Shown one piece after another: positions 26,440 through 35,663 of a stretch of 49,350 bases of DNA. The DNA lies in the NCBI GenBank assembly GCA_903872075.1, contig CAIQJF010000009.1, positions 1 through 49,350 on the forward strand. Reading direction: 5' to 3'. Origin of the DNA: an uncultured Caulobacteraceae bacterium. Lineage in GTDB: Bacteria; Pseudomonadota; Alphaproteobacteria; Caulobacterales; Caulobacteraceae. Position 1 is the first letter of the stretch; each line of letters begins with the position of its first letter. Both the position numbers and the translations under genes were made by a program. The notes below the pieces were generated by a model that was not told where the DNA came from, did not search any database, and was given only the letters and a program-made list of their open reading frames with translations.

Positions 26440-27579
26440 CTACCGCACCTTGGCGAAGCAGGTGCGGACTTCGTTCAGCCAGAGTTCCGGCTGTTCCCAG
26501 GCGGCGAAGTGCCCGCCCCTATCCAGCTCGCCCCAGTGGATGATGTTGCTCATCACCTTCTCGCCCCAGCGGCGCGAGGCGCGGAAGATTTCCTTCGGGA
26601 ACACGCTCACGCCCACGGGCAGGTCGAGCCTGGTCGAGCCGAAGCTGCCGAAGCTCTCCCAATACAGCCGCGCCGACGACGCCCCGGTCCCTGGCAGCCA
26701 GTACAGCATGATGTTGTCCAACATCTCGTCCTGGGTGAGCACATCCTCGGGGGCGCCCTTGTTGTCGGTCCAGGCCCACATCTTTTCATAGATCCAGGCC
26801 GCCTGACCGGCAGGCGAGTCGACGAGGCCATAGCCCACGGACTGCGGCCGGGTGGCCTGCTGCTTGGAATAGCCGCTGTCCTTGTCCTGATAATATTGCA
26901 GGCCTGCGAGGTAGCCCTTCTCGGCGTCGGTCAGATCGCCCATGGCGTCCGGCCCCGGGAAGACCAGCGGCATGTTGACGTGGATGGCGAGACAACCCGG
27001 CGGACGGATCACGCCGATGGCGGTGGTCACCGCCGAGCCCCAGTCGCCGCCCTGGGCGACCCATTTGTGGTAACCGAGCCGGCCCATCAGTGCGATCCAG
27101 GTCATGGCGATCTTCGGCACGCCCCAGCCCGTGGTCTTGGGCTTATCCGAGAAGCCGTAGCCGGGGAGGGAAGGGGCGATGACGTGGAAGGCGTCCTCGG
27201 CCTTGCCGCCAAAAGCGGTGGGATTGGTCAGGGGCTCGATCACCTTCATGAATTCCATCACCGAGCCCGGCCAGCCGTGGGTGAGCAACAGGGGCATGGC
27301 GTTCTCGTGCTTCGACCGCACATGCAGGAAGTGGATGTTGAGGCCGTCGATCTCGGTCTTGAACTGGCCGAGCGCATTCAGCCGCGCCTCGATCCGCCGC
27401 CAGTCATACCCGTCCCGCCAATAGGCGCAGAGCGCCTGGACCCGGGCCAGCGGCGAGCCTTGGGTCCAGTCCTCCACGGTCTCCTTGTCCGGCCAGCGCG
27501 TGGCCGTCAGGCGCCGGTTCAGCTCATCCAACTCGGCCTGGGGAACCGCCAGGGTGAAGGGGGTGACGGCGTCGCTCAT
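26440..27579 (-). CDS. Epoxide hydrolase
   Basis: A 379-residue alpha/beta hydrolase that opens epoxides to diols. An N-terminal EHN lid domain (residues 1-110, with RRLTATRWPDKETVEDW and DWRRIEARLN) precedes the catalytic core. HGWPGS (101-106) gives the oxyanion hole, the nucleophile Asp179 is in GGDWGS, and a C-terminal His lies in RGGHFAAWEQP. The layout matches juvenile-hormone-type/EHN microbial epoxide hydrolases. The ATG at 27579 has GAGGA upstream. The DsbA-like gene follows in the same direction. It fits the surrounding oxidative catabolism genes. Confidence 0.94.
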   Translation of the reverse strand: MSDAVTPFTLAVPQAELDELNRRLTATRWPDKETVEDWTQGSPLARVQALCAYWRDGYDWRRIEARLNALGQFKTEIDGLNIHFLHVRSKHENAMPLLLTHGWPGSVMEFMKVIEPLTNPTAFGGKAEDAFHVIAPSLPGYGFSDKPKTTGWGVPKIAMTWIALMGRLGYHKWVAQGGDWGSAVTTAIGVIRPPGCLAIHVNMPLVFPGPDAMGDLTDAEKGYLAGLQYYQDKDSGYSKQQATRPQSVGYGLVDSPAGQAAWIYEKMWAWTDNKGAPEDVLTQDEMLDNIMLYWLPGTGASSARLYWESFGSFGSTRLDLPVGVSVFPKEIFRASRRWGEKVMSNIIHWGELDRGGHFAAWEQPELWLNEVRTCFAKVR

Positions 27580-27754
27580 GGGGTTTCGTCCTCGGGTTGG
27601 CGTCTTCTGGCGGGGCCGCTGCGGGCCAGCTTTGATGTCGCCTCTGTGACCCCGCCTTGGCAAGAGGTGTTGCTGCGGGCGGCTCTTGCCTCCGCCCCGC
27701 GCCCATGATGTCCTCCTTGCGCTGGAGGCGACCGACGTCGCCGGGAGGACCAGG

Positions 27755-28900
27755 ATGGAGCGCGCAGGCCCAGTCCCGAAGGTCGATGCGGCGCGCCCGC
27801 CGACGCAGGAGCCGTTCCTGCGGCAAACCGCGACACCTGCGCCCCCCGATCACAGCCGTCGTGGCGCGGAGATGCGCCAGTTCCGCGGCCTGATGCAGCA
27901 GGGTCCGGCGGCGGTCGCGCAGCGGGCGAGTCTCAGGGCTCTGTTTGGATCGTCCGGACGTGTCGGCTCCGACATAGATCAACCTCTTCAGGCCGCCTCG
28001 AACCCAGCCAGCGCGCGCGTTGCGTCGCCGGTCGGTTTTACTGCCGCGATCGACGGTACGATTCACACGCCCGTGGTCCAGATGGTGAAAATGACCAAGC
28101 CGCTGAAAACGGCTGTGGAAAAGTGGGTGAAGAAAACCTGGGGCGAGGATGCCGACGCGTCAGACGTCATTGCATGGTTCGCCGACGCCTCGATCAGCGA
28201 AGCTGATGTGATCACGATCACCAAGAGGAAGTTGGACGACTGGTGGGGCTGGGCGGAGACCGTGGATCCGAAAGAGGTCGATCCGGCGGACGCCCGCGTC
28301 GGCTCATCGGAGGAAAAGAAAAAGGTCGCGGTCGACCCTTTGAAGGACGTTCGGGCGAAGGTCACCTTCGCCGGTCTCGACCCGAACCTGTTCACGACGG
28401 GTGAATTGCAGTCCATCCTCGCCGGCTCGGCCCTAGGGTGGGACGCCGCCATCCAGAACGTCAATCAGCAGCGCATCCAGCGAATCGCCAACGCGGCCGC
28501 CCATGCCCTGCGTCTGGGGAAATACCAGGCCGCCAAAACCGCCGGCGACGCGGTGTTCAACACGGTCTTGCTGCAGAAGATCTGGGACATGTCGTTCGCC
28601 ATCATGATGGGCAGCAACCCCAACCCCAACGACGCGGTGACCCCGGCCTTCAGCGACGTCGATATCCTCGCCGCCGATGCGGTCTGGCACGACCACGCCG
28701 ACATTGCGCCCGCCCTCGGCTCGCCCCCGACCTCGCTCTCCGTCACCGATATCCATGTCCCGCGCGGCCGCGGCGTGATTGAGGATAAATCGACCCGGCC
28801 GGTGAACCCCGATCCGACCCGAGGGCGGCAGGCGGACTTCAAGTCGACCTGGGGGGGCGTAGAGGTGAACGTCCACGTCGATTCCACGGTGCCTCACTAG
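27755..28900 (+). CDS. Unrecognised 381-residue protein with DUF4157/eCIS-cargo-like leader
   Basis: No family was recognised. The start is an ATG at 27755 with GGGAGG six bases upstream. Residues 1-60 are Pro/Arg/Gln-rich and disordered-looking. Residues 44-110 contain GLMQQGPAAVAQRASLRALFGSS, DQPLQAASNP and TPVVQM, a run of QR/LQ/VVQ text that I recognise from the leader of DUF4157 proteins found with contractile injection systems, although the HExxH peptidase domain itself is absent. Residues 111-381 are a mixed soluble domain: a Trp-rich part (WVKKTWG, DDWWGW), a helical middle, and a His/Asp-rich end (WHDHAD 311-316, TDIHVPRGRG, VEVNVHVD). It has no signal peptide or membrane segment. 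It stands alone between divergent epoxide hydrolase and acyl-CoA ligase genes. A secreted effector or toxin is inference; no immunity gene is evident. Confidence 0.7.
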   Translation: MERAGPVPKVDAARPPTQEPFLRQTATPAPPDHSRRGAEMRQFRGLMQQGPAAVAQRASLRALFGSSGRVGSDIDQPLQAASNPASARVASPVGFTAAIDGTIHTPVVQMVKMTKPLKTAVEKWVKKTWGEDADASDVIAWFADASISEADVITITKRKLDDWWGWAETVDPKEVDPADARVGSSEEKKKVAVDPLKDVRAKVTFAGLDPNLFTTGELQSILAGSALGWDAAIQNVNQQRIQRIANAAAHALRLGKYQAAKTAGDAVFNTVLLQKIWDMSFAIMMGSNPNPNDAVTPAFSDVDILAADAVWHDHADIAPALGSPPTSLSVTDIHVPRGRGVIEDKSTRPVNPDPTRGRQADFKSTWGGVEVNVHVDSTVPH

Positions 28901-29012
28901 GGCCGCAACGCTCCGCTGCGGTGGATTGCCACCTGCGTGGGGCCAGCTAAACAGACGCTCTGGAACCGTCCGTCAGAGACGGCCACAGTCGCAGGCCTGG
29001 GAGGCAGAGACG

Positions 29013-30560
29013 ATGGGCGCCACAATCACCTTCGGCGATCGGACGGTGGATCGCGACGGCGTGGCCGAGCGGGCCGCGCGGGCGGCCAGCGGTCTGGCCG
29101 CAGCCGGGGTCAATCCGGGCGACGTGACGGCGCTGATGCTGCGCAACGACTTCCCCTTTCTCGAGGCCACCCAGGCCGCCGGCCTGGTCGGCGCCTATGT
29201 GACGCCGGTGAACTGGCACAACACCGCCGAGGAGGCGGGCTATGTCCTGACCGACTGCGGGGCCAAGGTGGTGGTCATCCACAGCGACCTGTTGCGCAAG
29301 CTGGAGGGTGTAATGCCGCCGGACGCGCTCGTCCTGCAGGTGGAAACGCCGGCCGAGATCATCCGCGACTATGGGATCGCCCCTGGCGACGCCGGGCCGG
29401 TCCCCGGCGTGCGGCTTTGGAGCGAGTGGCTGGCCAGCTTCCCGCCGCGCGCCGACGCGGGAATTCCGGCCCCCGGTTCGATGATCTACACCTCCGGCAC
29501 CACAGGCCGTCCCAAGGGTGTGCGCCGCCAGCCGCCAGAGCCGGAACAGACCGCCGGCGTGCAGGACATGCTCAACGCCGTCTGCGGGTTCCTGCCCTGG
29601 CTCGACCGGCCGGAGGAGATGCGGGTGCTTCTTTCGGGGCCCATCTACCACTCCACGCCCAACGCCTGGCTCGGGACCTTCTATGGCCTGGGCGCCAATC
29701 TGTTTGTGGCGGCCAAGTTCGATCCCGAGCAGATGTTGGCCAATGTGGAGCGCTACCGGATCACCCATCTGCTGGCCGTGCCGACCATGTTCGTGCGCCT
29801 GCTCAAGCTGCCGGACGAGGTGAAGTCGAAATACGATCTCTCCAGCCTGAAGTTCGTGATGCACGGCGCCGCGCCATGCCCAGTGCATATCAAGCGGGCG
29901 ATGATCGACTGGTGGGGCCCGGTGGTCAGCGAGCACTACGGCGGCACCGAAACCGGCGCGGTCACCTATCTGGACGCCGAGCAGTGGCTGGCGCACCCCG
30001 GCTCGGTGGGCAAGCCGCTTGAGACCGTGCGTCTGATGGTCCTGGGCGAAGACGGCGAAGAGATCGAAGCCGGCGGCACGGGCGAGATCGTCGCCTGGCA
30101 CAAGTACTATCCGGACTTCACCTACCACGGCGACGACGCCAAGCGCGCCCGCGCCCAGAAGCAGGGGCTGATGAGCCTCGGCGACGTGGGCTATCTCGAC
30201 GCCGACGGGTTTCTCTACCTCTGCGGCCGAGCCTCGGACATGATCATCTCGGGCGGGGTCAACATCTATCCGGCCGAGATCGAGGCGGAGATCCTCAAAC
30301 TGCCCGGCGTCGCCGACTGCGCCGTGTTCGGCATTCCCGATGACGAGTTCGGCGAGCAGATCCTGGGCGTCATCCAGCCCCGCCCCGGCGTGATCCTCGA
30401 CGAGGCCGAGATCCGCGCCGAGCTGCGCCGCACCCTGGCCGGCTACAAGGTGCCCCGGCGCATCGAATTCTCCGACACCCTGCCGCGCGAGGACTCCGGC
30501 AAGATCTTCAAGCGCAAACTGCGCGAGCCCTACTGGGAAGGCGCCGGGCGCTCAATTTGA
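29013..30560 (+). CDS. Acyl-CoA synthetase (AMP-forming)
   Basis: A 515-residue ANL-superfamily ligase that activates a carboxylic acid to its CoA thioester through an acyl-AMP. The P-loop is YTSGTTGRPKG (159-169), followed by the YGGTETG motif near residue 310, GDVGYLDADGFLYLCGR, the hinge and NIYPAEIE, and the C-terminal catalytic Lys in DSGKIFKR. The fatty-acid versus aromatic choice cannot be read off. The ATG at 29013 after GGGAGGCAGAG is preferred to a start 29 codons earlier. Its 3' end faces the monooxygenase gene. Together they could oxidise and then activate a cyclic or aliphatic substrate. Confidence 0.94.
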   Translation: MGATITFGDRTVDRDGVAERAARAASGLAAAGVNPGDVTALMLRNDFPFLEATQAAGLVGAYVTPVNWHNTAEEAGYVLTDCGAKVVVIHSDLLRKLEGVMPPDALVLQVETPAEIIRDYGIAPGDAGPVPGVRLWSEWLASFPPRADAGIPAPGSMIYTSGTTGRPKGVRRQPPEPEQTAGVQDMLNAVCGFLPWLDRPEEMRVLLSGPIYHSTPNAWLGTFYGLGANLFVAAKFDPEQMLANVERYRITHLLAVPTMFVRLLKLPDEVKSKYDLSSLKFVMHGAAPCPVHIKRAMIDWWGPVVSEHYGGTETGAVTYLDAEQWLAHPGSVGKPLETVRLMVLGEDGEEIEAGGTGEIVAWHKYYPDFTYHGDDAKRARAQKQGLMSLGDVGYLDADGFLYLCGRASDMIISGGVNIYPAEIEAEILKLPGVADCAVFGIPDDEFGEQILGVIQPRPGVILDEAEIRAELRRTLAGYKVPRRIEFSDTLPREDSGKIFKRKLREPYWEGAGRSI

Positions 30561-30579
30561 CGTGGAACGGTGGGGGCGT

Positions 30580-32196
30580 TCAGGCCCCGGCCGGTCCCGC
30601 CGTCACGAAGCCCTCGTAGTCCCGAGCCGCGATGCCGTCGCAGATCTCGCGATAGGCGCCGACGCCGCCGATGTAGGGCATGAACACCCGCGGTTTGCCG
30701 GGGATGTTGGCGCCCATGTACCAGGAGTTGGCCTTGGGGTAGAGCGTCATCGACGCCGCCTCGTTGACGTGCGCCACCCAGCCGTCCTGGGCCTCCTGGG
30801 TCGCCTCGATCAGGTCGGCCTGCCGCGCCCGCAGGTGGGCCATGCAGTCGCAGATCCATTCCACATGCTGCTCGATCGACACGACCATGTTGGACAGCAC
30901 CGAGGGGCTGCCCGGCCCTGTCACGGTGAACAGGTTGGGGAAGCCCGCGATCGCCAGGCCGAGATAGGTCTTGGGACCCTCAGACCACGCCTCAGTCAGG
31001 GTAAGGCCACCCCGGCCGCGGATATCGATGCGCGACAGGGCGCCGGTCATGGCGTCGAAGCCGATGGCGAAGACGATGGAGTCGAACGCGAATTCGCGCT
31101 CGGTGGTCGCCAGTCCGGTCGGTGTGATGTGCGTGATCGGCGTCGTGGCCGCATCGATCAGGGTGACGTTGTCGCGGTTGAAGGTCTGGTAGTAGCCGGT
31201 GTCGACGCAGAGGCGCTTGGTGGCGAAGGGATAGGTCTTCGGCGTCAGCAGGTCGGCGGTCTTGGGATCATTCACCAGCCCGCGAATCTTCTCGGCCACG
31301 AAGTCGGCGATCAGGGCGTTGGCCTCCTCGCTGGAGGCGATGTCGTTGAACGCCGCGCCCATGGCAAAACCGCCCACGGCCCAGCGCGCCTCGAACTCGG
31401 CGCGGCGCTCTGCCTCACTGACCTCCAGGGCCGACTTCTCGTTCGGGTTGGACGACAGGAAGCCGCCGCTTGAGATGCGCTCCTTGTGGCGGTTCTCGGC
31501 CCGGTTGGCCTTCCAGACGGCCAGGGAGTCCTGGTTCAGAGGGCCGTTGTGCGCAGGCACGCTGTAGTTGGGCGTGCGCTGGAACACCGTGACGTGCGTG
31601 GCCTGGGCGGCGATGTGGGGCAGGGATTGTATGGATGAAGAGCCGGTGCCCACGACGCCCACGCGCTGGCCGGTGAAGTCGACGCCCTCGCGAGGCCACC
31701 GGCCGGTGTGATAGGTCGGGCCCTTGAAGCTCTCGAGCCCTTCGAAATCCGGCTCCTTGATCACCGACAGGCAGCCGGTGGCCATGATGCAGAAGCGGGC
31801 GTCGATCGTCTCGCCGCCGTCGGTGGTCAGGGTCCAGCGGCGCGCGACCTCGTTGTAGTGCGCAGTGGCCACCCGGGTGTCGAGCTGGATGCCGTCGCGC
31901 AGCTTCAGGGTGTCCGCAACATGATTGAGATAGGCGAGAATCTCCGGCTGGGCGGAATAGCGCTCCGACCAGGTCCAGGAATCCTCGAGCTCTTCGGAGA
32001 AGGAGTAGGAATATTCCTGGCTCTCCATGTCGACGCGCGCGCCGGGATAGCGGTTCCAGAACCAGGTGCCGCCGACGCCGTCGCCAGCCTCATAGACGCG
32101 TACCGAAAAGCCCAGCCCGCGCAGCTTGTGCAGCAGGTACACGCCGGAAAAGCCTGCGCCCACTACGGCGACGTCCAGTCGAGTCACAGTCATCAT
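30580..32196 (-). CDS. Baeyer-Villiger-type flavin monooxygenase
   Basis: A 538-residue FAD/NADPH monooxygenase. The first Rossmann motif is GAGFSG (13-18), the BVMO fingerprint FKGPTYHTGRWP is at 157-168 (consensus FxGxxxHTxxWP), and the second dinucleotide motif GTGSSS follows near 183-188. GTWFWNRYPGARVD near residue 43 is also typical. These enzymes insert oxygen next to a ketone to make esters or lactones. The start is the first of two adjacent ATG codons, five bases after GGAG. Substrate is unknown; the neighbouring ene-reductase, ketosteroid-dehydrogenase-like and epoxide hydrolase genes suggest terpenoid, steroid or alicyclic ketones. Confidence 0.95.
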   Translation of the reverse strand: MMTVTRLDVAVVGAGFSGVYLLHKLRGLGFSVRVYEAGDGVGGTWFWNRYPGARVDMESQEYSYSFSEELEDSWTWSERYSAQPEILAYLNHVADTLKLRDGIQLDTRVATAHYNEVARRWTLTTDGGETIDARFCIMATGCLSVIKEPDFEGLESFKGPTYHTGRWPREGVDFTGQRVGVVGTGSSSIQSLPHIAAQATHVTVFQRTPNYSVPAHNGPLNQDSLAVWKANRAENRHKERISSGGFLSSNPNEKSALEVSEAERRAEFEARWAVGGFAMGAAFNDIASSEEANALIADFVAEKIRGLVNDPKTADLLTPKTYPFATKRLCVDTGYYQTFNRDNVTLIDAATTPITHITPTGLATTEREFAFDSIVFAIGFDAMTGALSRIDIRGRGGLTLTEAWSEGPKTYLGLAIAGFPNLFTVTGPGSPSVLSNMVVSIEQHVEWICDCMAHLRARQADLIEATQEAQDGWVAHVNEAASMTLYPKANSWYMGANIPGKPRVFMPYIGGVGAYREICDGIAARDYEGFVTAGPAGA

Positions 32197-32327
32197 CTTG
32201 CTCCAGCGTCCCCGGCGCCTTGATGGTTCGGGTAGGCGGCGGATGCAAGGGCGCCCCGGCGGCAAGGGCTGACAGGCGGCTCCGGTCCGCCTAGGATCGC
32301 AGCGCGGCGCCCGTGGCGGGAGGCATG

Positions 32328-35300
32328 ATGGACTCTCGCGAGACGAATCGGACGGCGGCTGGACGCGCCGGGCCTCACACTTGGCGGTTCGTTGTCGCCC
32401 TGGTTCTTGCCGGCGGCCTGGTGGCGGCGATCTTAGTCGCCGTGTTCGCGCCGCGTCCGCTGGCCGAACATCTGGCTGCCGCGTGGTTGAAGAGCCAGGG
32501 GGCAGATTCAGCCCTGCGGGTCACGTCGCTGACCGGCCGTGGCCTGAGCGCCAGCGTTCGGCTGGGCGATCCAGCCGATCCCGATCTCGTCATCGACCGA
32601 GTCGATGTGACCTATGCGGTTTCAGGCCCCTGGAACGGCAAGGCGCTGGACGTTACCCCGCTGACGGTGCGGCTGATCCGGCCCAGATTGCGCCTGGCTG
32701 TCAAAAATGGGGCCCTCGACTACGGCCAGCTCGCGGGGGTGGTGAAATGGGCCCGGAGCCTGCCGCCGTCGACCCGGCCTTTGCCGGATGTGGTGGTCGA
32801 GGACGGCGGCGCCCGCCTGGTCACCGACACCGGCGTTCTGGTGTTCACGGGTGGCGGGCGATACGCCGCCGCCGGACCCACCAGCTTCGCGGCGCGGCTT
32901 GCGCCCTTTCACCAGTCGAGCGCGTCGCTGAACGCCGCCGGGCCCGGTGGAACGCTCACGGTTCAACGCCAGGGAAGCCGGCTCGTCGGCGGCATTGAGC
33001 TTGGGCCCACGCATCTCGAAACCGCCGCAGGTTCTGCGGATCTCACTACCTTGGCCCTGCGCGCCGCCGCGCCGTTCCCGGCTCTGTCGGACCGTTTGGC
33101 GGGACCGGTGCGGGTGACGATCGACGTCCAGGGCGCCGGCGGTGTGGCCAAGGCGAAGGTTGATGCCGTCACCCTGCGACTCGTCCTCGACGGGACCATC
33201 GACGCCACGGCCGCGCGGCAGACCTTCACCGGGGCCATAACCAGCGACCTCGACGCCGGCCGGTTGGCGGCGGTGGGCGGTAGCCTGACCGGAGCGCAGC
33301 TTCGGTCGCGGCTCACGTCGGTCTCCCTGACGCACGCCGGCAATGATGTGGCGGTTCTGGCCCGTGGCGTGGTGAGCCTGTCACTGGCGCGGCTGGACAC
33401 CCCGAAGGTCCACGTGGCCGACCTCACGCTGGACGCTACGGTGACCGATGGCGCCGCGGCGGCGCGCAAGGGCGTGGCCTCCGGGCGGCTGTCGCTGTCC
33501 GGCCGCGGCGGCGGGACTGGGGGCCTGGCGCCGGCGACGATTGCGCAGTTGGTGAAAGGGATTCCGGAGGTGTCCGGCGAACGGCCCTACGCCGCCGCCT
33601 TGGCGACCGCGCTGAAGGCGGGCCGTCTGACCGCGCCCGACTGGCGGCTGGCGATCGATGACAAGGGCGCGCGCCTCGCGCTGCCGGCGCCGCTGCGTCT
33701 CCAGGCGAACTCCGGCGCCGCCATGACGCTTCAGGGGCAGGCGGCCTTGTCGCTCGGGCCGTCCAACTGGCGTGGCCGGGGCGGCGCCGTGCTCGGCCTG
33801 TCCGGCGGCGGTTTGCCGACGCTCGCCCTGCGGACGGACGACGTGACGGTCAGTGCGGCCGGGCTGTCCGCGACGGTCACGGGCGGGGTCGACGCGGATC
33901 TCGCGGCGGCGCGCGGCGCCAAGGCGGCCTTCCACGGCCGGGTCAGTCTGACGTCAGCTGGCCTGCGGGCCGATCTGCTCGACTGCGCAACCTTTGCCGC
34001 CCGCAGCGTCGGCGCTCCGGATCCCGTGGCTCAGGCCATCGTCCTGCGCCTGTGTCCCTCGGCGGGCCCGTTGCTGGACGCATCGGCCAAGGGTTGGCGC
34101 GGCGTCGGCCGGCTAGAGGGTGTCGGCGGCGAGTCGCCCGCGTTGGGCGTCGGCCTCCGCGACGCCGCCCTGACCTTCGCCGGCGAGGGCGGCGCGAAAG
34201 GGGTGAACGCTGCGACCGTGAAAGTCACGGCGGCGCGGCTCGTCGATACGACCGACGCGCCTCGGTTCAATCCCCTGGACATCACCGGCGATCTGACAAA
34301 CACGGCCGGCGCCTGGCGCGGCGTGTTCGCGGTGGAGGACCCCAAGCATCGTCCGCTCGGCCAGGCGCGCCTGGCGCAGGACGCGGCCGGCGTGGGACGG
34401 ATGGACATCGACACCGGCCCGTTGATCTTCGCCGCCGCCGGCCTGCAGCCCACCGACCTCAGCCCCCTGGCGGCCGTCGCCCGCGCCGCCTCCGGCGCGG
34501 CGCGGTTCACCGGTTGGTTCGCCTGGACCCCCGGGGCCGCTATGACCAGCGGCGGCGAGCTCTCGGCCGATCGGTTCGGTTTCGCCGGCCCGTCCGGCGC
34601 CGTCGCGAACCTCAACACCCACATCGCCTTCACCAGCCTCACGCCCCTGATCACCGCGCCGGGCCAGCGCCTCACGGTCGGCTCGATCGACAGCGTCACA
34701 CCCTTCACCGACCTTGAGGTGGTGTTCACCATCGGGAGCGAGTCGGTGACCGTCAGCCAGCTCGCCGGCAAGTTCGCCGGGGGGACGGTGAGCCTCGATC
34801 CGGTCGTCGTGGCTTTCGCCGAAGGCGGGGCGTTCGAGAGCGCCCTGGTGCTTCACAAGGTGAACATCGGTCAGGTGCTGGCGGCGTCGAACCTCTCCGA
34901 CAAGGTGAAGATGACCGCCGTGGTGGACGGCCGTATTCCCTTCGGCGTGGGCAAGGCGGGTGTGAACGTGAAACACGGCGTGCTCGACGCCATCGGGGGC
35001 GGGCGTCTGACCATTGTGCGCGAGGCGTTCGACACCGCCAAGCCCGCCGCGGGCGCCCCCGCGACCCCCGCCGCCCAGACCAGCTTCGCCCAGGATTTCG
35101 CCTATCAGGCGATGGAGAACCTGTCGTTCGACAGCCTCGACGCGACCTTGGGCAGTCTCGCCCACGACCGCCTTGGGGTCATTTTCCATATCAAGGGGCG
35201 GCACGATCCGCCGGTCCGGCAAAGGGCGGTGTTTCGCGTCGCCGATCTCCTGGCGGGCAAGGCGTTCGGGAAGCCTGTTCCCCTGCCGTCGGGCACGAAG

Positions 35301-35459
35301 ATCGATCTGACCCTCGACACGTCCCTGAACTTCGGCGAACTTATCGATGCGCTGACGACCGCCTGGCAGGACGCCATCCGGCCGCGCGGCGCGGCGCACC
35401 CCGCGAGCGCGGCTCCCGGGAGGTCGCCTACGGCAACAAAGGACCCGGCACATCCATGA
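32328..35459 (+). CDS. ydbH: YdbH family AsmA-like envelope protein
   Basis: A roughly 1043-residue protein with one N-terminal membrane helix (about residues 20-41, FVVALVLAGGLVAAILVAVF) and a long periplasmic part of repeating beta-strands, the bridge-like layout of AsmA-like proteins. With YhdP and TamB, YdbH moves phospholipids across the periplasm to the outer membrane in E. coli. The C-terminal region holds the conserved part (VNIGQVLAASNL; KVKMTAVVDGRIPFGV). The gene order with ynbE and ydbL confirms the call, since divergent AsmA-like sequences are otherwise hard to name. GGGAGG lies four bases before the ATG at 32328; ATG 32325 and GTG 32313 are alternatives. It overlaps ynbE by ATGA. 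Confidence 0.9.
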   Translation: MDSRETNRTAAGRAGPHTWRFVVALVLAGGLVAAILVAVFAPRPLAEHLAAAWLKSQGADSALRVTSLTGRGLSASVRLGDPADPDLVIDRVDVTYAVSGPWNGKALDVTPLTVRLIRPRLRLAVKNGALDYGQLAGVVKWARSLPPSTRPLPDVVVEDGGARLVTDTGVLVFTGGGRYAAAGPTSFAARLAPFHQSSASLNAAGPGGTLTVQRQGSRLVGGIELGPTHLETAAGSADLTTLALRAAAPFPALSDRLAGPVRVTIDVQGAGGVAKAKVDAVTLRLVLDGTIDATAARQTFTGAITSDLDAGRLAAVGGSLTGAQLRSRLTSVSLTHAGNDVAVLARGVVSLSLARLDTPKVHVADLTLDATVTDGAAAARKGVASGRLSLSGRGGGTGGLAPATIAQLVKGIPEVSGERPYAAALATALKAGRLTAPDWRLAIDDKGARLALPAPLRLQANSGAAMTLQGQAALSLGPSNWRGRGGAVLGLSGGGLPTLALRTDDVTVSAAGLSATVTGGVDADLAAARGAKAAFHGRVSLTSAGLRADLLDCATFAARSVGAPDPVAQAIVLRLCPSAGPLLDASAKGWRGVGRLEGVGGESPALGVGLRDAALTFAGEGGAKGVNAATVKVTAARLVDTTDAPRFNPLDITGDLTNTAGAWRGVFAVEDPKHRPLGQARLAQDAAGVGRMDIDTGPLIFAAAGLQPTDLSPLAAVARAASGAARFTGWFAWTPGAAMTSGGELSADRFGFAGPSGAVANLNTHIAFTSLTPLITAPGQRLTVGSIDSVTPFTDLEVVFTIGSESVTVSQLAGKFAGGTVSLDPVVVAFAEGGAFESALVLHKVNIGQVLAASNLSDKVKMTAVVDGRIPFGVGKAGVNVKHGVLDAIGGGRLTIVREAFDTAKPAAGAPATPAAQTSFAQDFAYQAMENLSFDSLDATLGSLAHDRLGVIFHIKGRHDPPVRQRAVFRVADLLAGKAFGKPVPLPSGTKIDLTLDTSLNFGELIDALTTAWQDAIRPRGAAHPASAAPGRSPTATKDPAHP

Positions 35460-35647
35460 CCAGACGAGGCGCATTCCTGGCCGCCGGCGCGACCGTCGCG
35501 CTGCTCGGCCTCGGGGCCTGCACCCCCACGATCAACCTGAAGGTCGAGCCCATCAGCATCTACGCCAAGCTCGACGCCGACATCCGGATCAAGCTCGACA
35601 AGGAAGTCGAGAACGCAATCCAGTCCAACCCCAACCTGTTCAACTAG
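35456..35647 (+). CDS. ynbE: YnbE family lipoprotein
   Basis: A 63-residue lipoprotein with a lipobox LGLGAC (Cys22), then a short beta-rich domain INLKVEPISIYAKLDADIRIKLDKEVENAI typical of YnbE. In E. coli, YnbE in the outer membrane stacks onto YdbH by beta-strand addition to finish the lipid bridge. It overlaps the ydbH stop by four bases (ATGA), so it is translationally coupled. Confidence 0.93.
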   Translation: MTRRGAFLAAGATVALLGLGACTPTINLKVEPISIYAKLDADIRIKLDKEVENAIQSNPNLFN

Positions 35648-35663
35648 CGTGAAGGGCCGTCCC

